Part shown: positions 46,901 to 58,900 of the stretch, one piece after another
How the letters are laid out: the number at the start of each line of letters is the position of its first letter
Position numbering within the stretch: position 1 is the stretch's first letter
Assembly: GCA_029237695.1 (NCBI GenBank)
Contig: CM055265.1
Span: 72,331,912 to 72,395,911 of the forward strand
Origin: Conchocele bisecta
Lineage: Eukaryota > Mollusca > Bivalvia > Lucinida > Thyasiridae
Length of the DNA stretch: 64,000 nt
Direction: 5' to 3'
Position numbers and translations under genes: made by a program
The notes under the pieces: generated by a model
The model's input: the letters and a program-made list of their open reading frames with translations, nothing else
Told to the model about the DNA's origin: nothing
The model's database searches: none

Positions 46901-49900
46901 CTCCTCGCATATTTAGTCTTGTATAACATGCCACTTTCCATCGACAAAATATTATTTCTTGAGAGCCTGGGGTGTGTTTCACTAATCTTCGTACGACTAA
47001 GAAATTTGTAAGTACAAAATTGAAATCCACAATAACATTTGTTCTGACATTCAATTTTGGAGAAAAAAATCGTGGATGTGCTGCAATTAAAGGTACAAAA
47101 TGGTAGCATTTGAGAAACACGTTAATGTGAGAAGCAAACTCATCGAAATCTTCGTCCGAACATTTTTATCGTACAAAGGTTATTGAAACGGGCCCCAGTA
47201 CGGGGACAAATGAGAAGAGCCATGTGATTTTGTACCTAATAAGATGCATGTGCATGAATTTTTCATGAACAAATATTTACAGAAACATAGCAATTGCGAA
47301 ATTCTATTCCGCATTTGCTCTCAAATGAGAAATTCTATTCCGCAGTTGCTTTGAACATTTCATCAACTTTTTACGTAATTTACGGAAAATATTTTTCATG
47401 AATTCTTGGACAGTGTTTCATTCAACTGTGATAATTGTCAGTTCACTCTATCATGGGCAGTGGAAGAAGAGGGCTAACTCACAGGTGGAAGACTTGCACA
47501 AAAAAAATACTTATTAAAAAAATCCCATTATTCCACCCACTGTGGGTGGGGTAATGGAATTTTTTTGTAATGGTCATTTTCTTTGTGTCACAGGTCTGAG
47601 TCTTCCACCTGTGGGCTAACTCCCATTGGGCATTCCTATTGTCATCAGACTACGGTACATAAATATTTATTTCACTTTGTTCACATATTTAGCATCAGAG
47701 ATCCAGATAAGGCGCTGCATATTAATATATTTTACGCATTTCGCTTAATAGCCGGTTACTCATTGATTTTCAAAATAGTAGTGAAAAATACACACAATTT
47801 GAAAATACTCATTGACCCAAGATGAGTAGTAAAACAGCTCTATAAAGTTGAAAATTCACTTATTTGAGCTGAAACAAAAAACAAACAGTTTGAATACAAT
47901 ATACCATTTGTCAAAAAAACTACGCTCCGGTATGCCGACAGTGCATCAGCCACTACTTATTTTATATTGGAAAGACTGTAATAACTCTAATTATTCAGAC
48001 ACTATTTATTCTAGGAAACACATAAATAGCTGGCTTCTACAACAAAGAGTGTGCCAAGACTTAGTGTTTGTATGGTTGCACTGGTGCCCGTTTCACTAAA
48101 CTTCCTACGACTAAAATGTTTGTAAGTGCTAACCTATGATAGTCTGTAAATTTCACATTAACAATGTTTTCTTATAAACAATTATTGGATTTACATTTAT
48201 TGAGCATAGGCTGCATAAGCAGCCTATGCTCAATAAATGTAAATCCATCAATTGAAATTTACAGACGATCTTAAATTTGCACTTACGAACATTTTAGTCG
48301 TAAGAAGTTTAGTGAAACGGACCTCTGGTTTACCGCAATAACAATATATTTGGATACAATATGTTTTGGGAACCCCCTATTTTATAATTCAGTTCAGTAC
48401 ATGCGAGCTTCAGTGGTAAAACAAATAACGTAGCAGTAATGAAATACGATGACACATTTAGGGACGGGGCTACATTCAAACAGACATGTGCACACGAAAG
48501 GACGGGTCAAACAATAAAATAGTAAAAGTTCACGTGTGGAATTTTTAGTAAACTAATTTATTAGAAATTAAATATATGAACTATGACTATTATATTAATT
48601 ATTAGTGTCGGTTAGAAAAAGATAATGGTATTTGTTGAAATTAACCTTTAAATACCTCTCTAAACTGCACACACCCTGAGTGTCCAGTGTAGAAAGGATC
48701 CACGATATGTGTTCCAGTGGTGACGTCGACGAACGTGTCCATGCCCTTGTTGAACGTTCCCTACACGGCCGAGATGATGGCAAACGACACTGCGAGTTTC
48801 CAGGACGTCGCCAAACCCTTGTGTGTAGAGGTAATATATGGCCGCAGCTTTTTAACACATTTCATGCTGAATACATGGACGACTCCAAAATACCTGAATC
48901 TTTTATTGATGGGTGGTGGGGTCGAAGAAATGAAAAGTGCCTTCCAATAAATATTCTTCATTCTTGCTTTATTTCCTCCACCAAGGAGAGCTCATGCTTA
49001 CATGGAACAGGGGGCCGTTTCACTAAACTTCGTAGGACTAAAATGTTCGTAAGTGCAACATTATGATAGTCTGTAAATTTCACATTAACAATGTTTTTTT
49101 TTGTAAACAATTATTGGATTTACATTTATTGATTATGCAGCCTATGCTCAATAAATGTAAATCCATCAATTTAAATTTACAGACAATCCTAAATTTGCAC
49201 TTACGAACATTTTAGTCGTACAGAGTTTAGTGAAACCGGCCCCAGATGTACAAGTACATGCACATATTACCGGTAATGCATATTATAATAATAGTGGGTG
49301 GTGGTCGGGGGAATGAGACAGCGTAAATTAACGGTATGGGTTCCTCCTTATAGGAATCACGATTTGCCTGGTTTGGCCCTCATGTACGTTTTTATCTTCG
49401 GCTCTTTAGTTACCTGGGAGTTGAATTGGGTTATTGCTCATTATAAAAGTAGTAAGATTATTACTGATCCTGCTGCTTTTGGGTGGGGCCAAGTGAATGC
49501 AGTACACATGTATGTATCATATTGAATTTCACTGAGAAACAAACATTGACCTATTTGGTGAGCGTTCACCTATGACACCAACCACATACATCAAATTTAT
49601 CATGCTATCGTGTATTACCTTCATACAATCTTTTCTCTTTCTCTCACAGATGGACAAGTTTTTCACTGATAGCCAGTACAGTAACCGGTATAAGGGATGT
49701 GATGTGGAGCTCCTTAGGTACAGTATAGCCTATCTCAGATCTCCAGATAAGCTGCATATTTGCATAAATACCCAATTAAAATTGCCAAAAACCCAATTGA
49801 AATCAAAAGTAGTGAGTATCAAAAAGCAATGAGAACAATTGTGGTACCTTTATCATGCTGCAGAAAACAATAGAAAGACCACCAATATAGCATATTTTTC

Positions 49901-52900
49901 TTATTTTCCATGAAAACACCTTGGTATTTCATTAGAATTGTCTCCAAGGAGACAATTCTAATGAAATGCCAAGATATGTTTTCATTTCCAAACTAGAAAA
50001 AGTCGATGGCGCGCCATCGCAATATACCCACTTTCCCCAAATGTTAAGTCCGAAAGGGGGAGGTAATCCATGATGGAGGGTCGGATAAAAAATCCGAATT
50101 CACTTTGCGCATCAGCACATCAAAACGAAGCTACGAACCAAATATCAGACGCGTAGGTATTAAGGTGAAAAAGTTTTTCGACCTACGAGGAAAAATAATG
50201 AAATTCTAAGTCCGAAAGGGGGAGATAATCCATGATGGAAGGTCGATCAAAAATCGGAATTCACTTTGCACATCATAACGAAGGTACATATCAAATATCA
50301 GAAATGTAGGTATTAAGGTGAGAAAGTTTTTCGACTTACAATGAAAAATAGGGAAATTCTGAGTCCGAAAGGGGGAGATAATCCATGATGGAGGGTCGGA
50401 TCAAAAATCCGAATTCACTTTGCGCATCTGCACATGATAACGAAGCTACATACCAAATATCAGGCGCGTAGGTATGAAGGTGAAAAAGTTTTTCGAGTTA
50501 CAAGGAAAAAATGGGAAATTGTGAGTCCGAAAGGGGGAGATAATCCATGATGGAGGGTCGGATCCAAAATCCGAATTCACTTTGCGCATCTGCACATGAT
50601 AACGAAGCTACATACCAAATATCAGGAGCGTAGGTATGAAGGTGAAAAAGTTTTTCGAGTTACAAGGAAAAAATGGGAAATTGTGAGTCCGAAAGGGGGA
50701 GATAATCCATGATGGAGGGTCGGATCAAAAATCCGAATTCACTTTGCGCATCTGCACATGATAACGAAGCTACATAGCAAATATGAGGCTCGTAGGTATG
50801 AAGGTGAAAAAGTTTTTCGAGTTACAAGGAAAAAATGGGAAATTGTGAGTCCGAAAGGGGGAGATAATCCATGATGGAGGGTCGGATCAAAAATCCAAAT
50901 TCACTTTGCGCATCTGCACATGATAACGAAGCTACATACCAAATATCAGGCGCGTAGGTATGAAGGTGAAAAAGTTTTTCGAGTTACGAGGAAAAAATGG
51001 GAAATTCTGAGTCCGAAAGGGGGAGATAATCCATGATGGAGGGTCGGATCAAAAATCCAAATTCACTTTGCGCATCTGCACATGATAACGAAGCTACATA
51101 CCAAATATCAGGCGCGTAGGTATGAAGGTGAAAAAGTTTTTCGAGTTACGAGGAAAAAATGGGAAATTCTGAGTCCGAAAGGGGGAGATAATCCATGATG
51201 GAGGGTTGGATCAAAAATCCAAATTCACTTTGCGCATCTGCACATGATAACGAAGCTACATACCAAATATCAGGCGCGTAGGTATGAAGGTGAAAAAGTT
51301 TTTCGAGTTACAAGAAACGTGACGGACGTACGGACGGACGTACGTACGGACGTACGGACGGACGGACACCCGTGACGAAAACAATATACCCGTTTTTTTT
51401 TACAAAAAAAGTGGGTATAACAAAGTATTCAATAATTACTGTCTGTTGATGTGTAAACAGTAGTGTGATTTAATTTTACCCAATTAAAATTTTGAAATAC
51501 TCAATTGCTTCAGAAATGATGGAGTGACAATACTCAATTACTAATTCCTCATCTGGAGCCCTGCTATCTAAACAAAATCCTCTGCTGTTTATTATATATT
51601 TCCCAGAAAACCTCTGTCCCCTTACCTGCTTGTCATGTTAACCCTTACAATGCCGATGGTTTACATAATTTTAGCAGATTGATTTTCAAACGTGGGAGTA
51701 CATGTACATATAATTCCAGCACAAAAATATTTACACAATTCCCTAACATTTGATATGGTCGTTGCAAGTCTCCGTCCAAAATTAATATCCCAGTAAACTC
51801 CATGCCAAACTACTTTCCGTAACCGTGAGGCGCAGTTAAAATAATTCTTAAGAAAACGGAAAATAAACACATTTTCTTAATGAATTTATTTAAAATGCTG
51901 GAATTATAAGGAATGAATGGCCTTTTTGTTGAATTTATCGGGGATATAAACTTGGAAAAGTCGCGGGAATACTGGACGAGGCCTTCCGGCCTTCGTCCAG
52001 TATTCCCGCGACTTTTCCAAGTTTATACCCCGATAAATTCCACAAGAAGGCCATTCATTCCTATAATACTTACAACAATTTGACAACACTTGTACAGTGT
52101 GGGTTGTTGGTTGGGAGCATGTGAAGTGTACATTTAATGATGGGTTTCATCCTGAATGGAATCCCGGTATCCCTGGTTTGACCCTCGGGTACATTTTTGG
52201 ATTTCTATAGCCTATTTCACCAACATTGCAAAGTATCTTTTCTAGCAAAGTATACTTTGAGGGAGAAATTTTCAATTTTAGGATAAATTTATTAATTTTT
52301 ATTATACTGAATTTATTACATTATCACAGCCATTTTGGCTGTGATAATGTAATAAATTCAGTATAATAATTCTGCATACTTTTAATCATCAAATATATGC
52401 ATTTGTTAGTTGTATATGAAATAATGCATGTCGGGAAAAATAAATGATTACTCCTTCAAAGTATACTTTGCTAGATAAATATACTTTGCAATTTTGATGA
52501 AATTGGCTACTGGTACGTGAGAGTTGAATTTGGTTATACCCATTATAAAAGTAATAAGATTAGTACTAATCCTTCTTTTGGGGAGTGAGACTAGATGACT
52601 CTGGTGAGGACCTGGCACCAGGCATGGAGGCAATAATATTTGTCAGATGCTCGTTCGTCGAACGAGCGGAGCGACGGAGGGTTAGAAGGGGTCCGGGAAT
52701 TTATTTTTCGAATCTACATCTCATTTCCAGCGTTCTGGCGTATTTTAGAGAATTAAGTTGGACAACCTATTTTGATCTTTATGGAAAAGTTTTGAAATAG
52801 AGAATGGCAGAATAATTGATGATATTTGTTACCGGGGGTTACCCACCGGGGTAAACACGAGGCTTAACATTACATGGTCACAAATAGTCAAATCACGATC

Positions 52901-55900
52901 TGCTTTTATGATGAAAGCATTGTTTTTGTTAAATCCGGAAAATATCACCGAGGCAGTTGCCTTTGTGTGCCTCAATGTGGCTCCGGCGCTGTGTTGAAGA
53001 TATATTATTTCTGTAAATATTCCGTTCTGATTTTGGAATTCGACCCCGTTAACCTGGTGTAAAGTGACCCTAGCTGTTGACAGGCTGTTAAACACCATTA
53101 TCGGTAAATCAAATCAATTTGAATCTCTAATATAGTTGAAAATTCACAAAAAAGCTTAAATAAGTTAATGTTCAACTTTGTTGTTTTTTTATTAACATTT
53201 ATTCCCTATTTGTTATCGCAAAAGCATGTGATAACTTGTAATCCATTTGCAAAAAAATAAATACACATTGATTTGAAATCAGGGTGGTATAATGTGTTTT
53301 GGACACAACGCTTATCTGGAGCTCTGCAAATATGAGACACGCCATGTGATTTTGTACGTTCGGACATCTGCGTAATTTCATGAAATACATTTACCAAATT
53401 TTCCATAAATGAAGTCAAAAGTTAACAAAACTTTCAGAGTACATGCGGAATTATATTCTGCATGTACTCTGAAATTTGTGTCAACTTCTGAAGTAATTTA
53501 TGGAAAATATCCCATTTTCTGTAAATATATCTCGTGAAATATCTCAGATGTCCATAGGTACAAAATCACATGGCGTGTCTCATTATGAGACACGCCATGT
53601 GATTTTGTACCTACGGACCCCTGCGATATGAGACTCTCATATGCAATAATTATTTCAGGACTGATGTCGTGCCACGACCGTGTACCTGTGCTAATATAAC
53701 AGCTCCCCTGCAGTAAGTATTGACCACCAATAGCCCATTCAATAAGGTTACCTACCCCACCCACCTACTTTTATAGACATTAAGGTACATGTACACTCAG
53801 TAGGCAGATAATGTTCTTTATAAGAATTAAATACGTGTATAATTGTGTCACTATTCCACCAGTTCTAAAACTTACAAGTGGCAAAATCCCGTTTCACTAA
53901 GCTTCATACGACTAAGGAGTTTGTAAGTGCAATTTTAGGATCGTCTGGAAATTTAAATTGATGGATTTACATTTATTGAGCATAGGCTGCATATGCAGCC
54001 TATGCTCAATAAATGTAAAACCAATAATTGTTTACAAAAAAACATTGTTAATGTGAAATTTACAGACTATCATAATTTTGCACTTACGAACATTTTAGTC
54101 CTACGAAATTTAGTGAAACGGCCCCCTGTTCAATGCTCAATAAATGGAAATCCAATAATTGTTTGCAAGAAAATATTGCTAATGTGAAATTTAGAGACTA
54201 TCATAATTTTGCACTTACGGACATTTTAGTTGTAAGAAGTTTAGTGAAACGGGCCCCTGGCTTCCACATGCGTCGATTCACACACTGCAGGCAAAATGGC
54301 TTTTCATCAACTAGATGGCTCTTCTTTTGATAATCATAGAGCTAACTAGAATTGGTAGGGATGGTAAATTGTTGCAATATCTGGTATTATGTTCAAAAAC
54401 CTGCATAAAGTCATAGAAATAAAAATTGCCATGAAAACCAACAACCGCCACTAAAGGCCTAATATTATAGAAAGGCCATGTTCTTTCAACTTGTTTGGCT
54501 AATGTTCTATATATCGTCGAACCCCATATTTTTAACCAACCCTATTGTATATTGTCTGCAAATGACAAAGCTCCATGAAAAGCACTGCTTCAGAGTTCAA
54601 ATGTAAGTGATTCAAAAGTTATAAAGGTGGAACACCCAACACTCTAGACCAATCAAATCTGTCAGTCGAAGAAAGGGGCTAAGTCCATGAGGATCTTAAA
54701 CTGTTACTTTATTCCTATATCATAAGTCAGAGGATATTCCTCACTCCACATGAGACCCGCCATGTGATTTTGTACCTTCAGACGTCTGTGTTATTTCATG
54801 AAATACGTTTACAAAATTTACAAAAATTTCCGTAAATGGCGTCAAAAGTTGACAAAATTTTCAGAGTACGCCACATGTACTCTGAAAATTTTGTCAAGTT
54901 GTAACTTTATTTGTGAAAATATTGTAAATTATATAAATGTATTTAATGAAATTTATTTAATGTCTGAAGATACAAAATCACAGAGCTTCAGTTAAAGTGC
55001 GTAATTTGATCAACTTTGGGGAGACTTTCGTTAATTCTTCGCCAAAATTGGCAAGTTGGGAGTGCTTTAGAATCGTCTCGATGAGACGATTCTAAAGCAA
55101 TCCCAGCTTGCCATTTTTGATGGAGAAATAAGAAATTTACCTCCAAATTACGCACCTTAACTGGAGCTCTGATCTCATATATGGGATAAATTAAATTCCA
55201 CAGACAAGACAATGTACGAGCGTATTTCATACTAAACTTCCTGGGTGGTATTCGCGGCATCACGGAAACTGTCGACGGGATCATTGAGAATCGGATGACG
55301 AGCTTCTCCGGGCCGAGCTACGAAGTGCGCACGGTAAAGGACTTCATCGTGGACATCCGCAGTACATTCCCGGGCCCTGTGACCCCCATACCACCTCCCG
55401 AAGGTAATCACCCGTAAAGGATTAGATTAGCTGCGTATTTGCTTAAATACCCATTTAAAATTGCCAAAAACCCAATTGAAATCCGAAGTAGCGAGTATCA
55501 AAAAGCAATACAAATTTTGTGCTACATGTACCTTTATCATGCTGTAGAAAACAATAAACAGACCACAAATATAGCATATTTATCTTATTTTCTTATTTTG
55601 TGGCCAATCTAGCTCCTGATCTTTGACTTGGGAAATGTGGTTTGTGACCAATCTAGCTCCTGATCTGTGACTGGAGAAACGTGGTTTGTGGTCAATTTAG
55701 TTGCTGATCTCTGACTGGTGATATGTGATTTGTTGCCAGCCACGGTTGACTCGGAAATGGTGTGTGAATTCCTCTGCGAACCTTGGAATTCCTGTACGTT
55801 TCCTAGTCTTGCCTGATAAACTTGATATCAATAGACACGAGCCTGGGGCCCGTTTCACTAAACTTCTTGCGACTAAAATGTTTGTAAGTGCAAATTTAGG

Positions 55901-58900
55901 ATTGTCTGGAAATTTCAATTTATGGATTTACATTTACATATGCAGCCTATGCTCAATACATTAATAATACAATAATTATTTACAAGACAACTGTGTTAAT
56001 TTAAAATTTACAGACCATCTTAATTTTGCTCTTACAAACATTTCAGTCGTATGAAGTTTAGTGAAACGGCCCACTGGTACTCTATATATCTTGCAGTTGG
56101 TGTGCTGGCCAACCTGACCATTTGGGTGTACAACCTGACTCACACAAATGCCCTCAGGAATCCATCCACTGATATCTTCAAGTTTTTGGCATTACCGTTT
56201 TGCAACGACGTGAGTATATTGTGTTGTTAGAATTGTTTCAAATGGACAATGTCGGTATTGTGATATGATTTTCTATGATATGGAGTAGACAAGGTCAATG
56301 GTTTGATATGGCCAGTTATTGAGCCTCCAGCTAGTTCTATAAATGGTACCAATTGTCTACCTGCCTTGTGCCTGGCATAAACGGTAGGAATTTGGAAGTA
56401 CAGTGAAACCTCTCTAAACCGGACACCCTGTGAGTTTTCACTGTAAAGTCAGGCATTTGATAATTCCGAGCCATTGTGTGCTTTGCGATCACGAACAGAC
56501 ACTAGCACCTGAGATACATGTCCAAGAAACTCATCAAAAATAAGATAACAGGTGTTTTCTGGGTGTCCGGTTTAGAGAGGTTCCACTGTATTGCTGTTCA
56601 GACACATTTTATTGCCTTTTTCGATGACCTACAATGTATTACTGGATACAAGCAGGCACATCTGGATATACACTGCTTCGAAACAACATGATGGGATGGA
56701 ATGTGGCCTGGGGTTAGACACCTGACTTCAAATCTGGAGGTTGTGGGTTCAAACCTCACTTCAGGCGTGAACAATACTTACATAGTATTTCCATCCCACT
56801 GATCTGTCGGATGAGACTTTAAACTGTGGTCCCATCTTTATATGACCTTACAGTCACGGGACGTTAAACCCATTCACTTTCACTTTTTCAAACAGCATGA
56901 TAGCGAGTATCAAAAAGCAATAAAAACTTTGTGGTACCTTTATCATGCTGCAGAAAACAACAAACAGACCACAAATATAGCATATTTTTCTTATTTTCCA
57001 TGAAAACACATCTTGGTATTTCATTAGAATTGTCTCCTTGGAGACAATTCTAATGAAATACCAAGATGTGTTTTCATTTCGAAGCAAACTTTACAATTTT
57101 GCTGTCTGTTGATATGTAAACAGTAGTGTTATTTTATTTTACCCAATTAAAATTTTGAAGTACCCAATTGCTTCAGAAATGATGCAGTGACAATACTCAA
57201 TTGCTAATTCCTTATCTGCAGCGCTGTGATAGACATCTATACAAAGGATAACTGTCTCGTACTTCTATATTTCCAGCTGATGTTGATATTATACAACAGC
57301 CCGCTTAGGGACCGACTACATAGCTGTGAAGTGAAAACATTCAGGTAGTCACTGGTTAAACGTACCAATCCAATGGTCACAAAATTATTTTTAGACTAGT
57401 CCATTTATGAAGAGGGGTGTTTTTTATTTAAAAAAATTACTGGCAAAAAGTGCAGATCCTGATGAGACGGCTCGTCATGAGCCGGCTCATCTGGATCTAC
57501 ACTTTTTGGCAATACCACTATACAGGCCTGTGGTGTTGAAAGGGTTAAAGGTACATGCCCACTCACTAGGCACAAAACTGTTCTTCATAGGAATTAGATA
57601 AATGTATAATTGTGCCGCTATACCACCAGTTCTAAAAATTGCGAGTGCCCGCTATACAGATATAATCATTTAGTAATATTTTTTTACTGATAGTGACTCG
57701 TGGTGGTATAGGGCTATTTTCATACGCAAATGAAGCATTTATTTATACTAATTAAATGTGTCATGAAAAAATAATAATTTCGACATTATAATCATGATCA
57801 TTGCACATCAAATAGAGAATAAATAGTAATGTCCGTTAACATTTCAAGGAAATGCGGTTATCGCCCCTGATATCAGTGTGGAAATTTACGTCTGATATAA
57901 AATGGATAATAATGTTTAGCCAGAAAATGTCTCTGATGGTGTCTCTGATATAAAGAACATTTTGTGCTTACGGAGTGGGTACCTTTAAGATTAAACTTTA
58001 CTTATTTTACAACTATTACAAAAAAAGCGTGAGGGCACTTCTGCAAATGCTTTTGTTTGCACAGATGGGGACATGAGGGTGATCCTTAATATAGGAGGAA
58101 ACTGGAGTACCGAGGGTAAACCGACTTGTCCGTTCTGGCGACCCCATACCACCTGTAGCCGATTTCATCAAAATTGCAACATGCCCATTCAACTGTTCTT
58201 TATAGGAATTAAATAAGTGTATAATTGTGTCACTATTCTACCAGTTCTAAAAAGTGCCCGCTAGACAGATATAATCATTTAGTAATATTTATTTTACTGA
58301 TAGTGACTCGCTGTGTTATCAGGCTATTTTCATATGCAAATGAGGCATGATATTAATTATTTATAATGATTAAATGTGTCACCTTAAATAATAATATTTT
58401 CGACAGATTATAAAGTATGATCATTGCACATCAAAAAATAAATACAGATAATAAATAGTAATGTCCGTTAACATTTTAAGGAAACACGGTTATCGCCCCT
58501 GATATCAGTGTGGAAATTTATTGTCTTTTATGAAATGTATAATAATGCCAATCAATATGTGGGGTAATGGTGAATGCATAATTATTTTTCCAGAAAATGT
58601 CTCCGATGATGTCTGATATAGAGAACAGTTTGTGCCTACTGAGTGGACATGTACCTTTAACCCTTTCAACACCACAGGCCTGTATAGTGGTATTGCCAAA
58701 AAGTGTAGATCCAGATGAGCCGGCTCGTGACTAGCCGTCTCATCAGGATCTGCACTTTTTGCAATTAATTTTCATTTTGCAGCACATTCACCTACACATG
58801 GGAGTTTGTTTGCATATGAATCAGTTTGGCGTACACAATTGTCGCAATGATACCTGGGTCCATGGGTTTGTCAGTGTGACCACCAGCCTCACATACTATG

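Noticed and set aside
48595..48961. Minus-strand frames over exon 4
   Set aside because: Shadows of the plus-strand exon, which has splice sites, matching phase and a duplicated partner exon.
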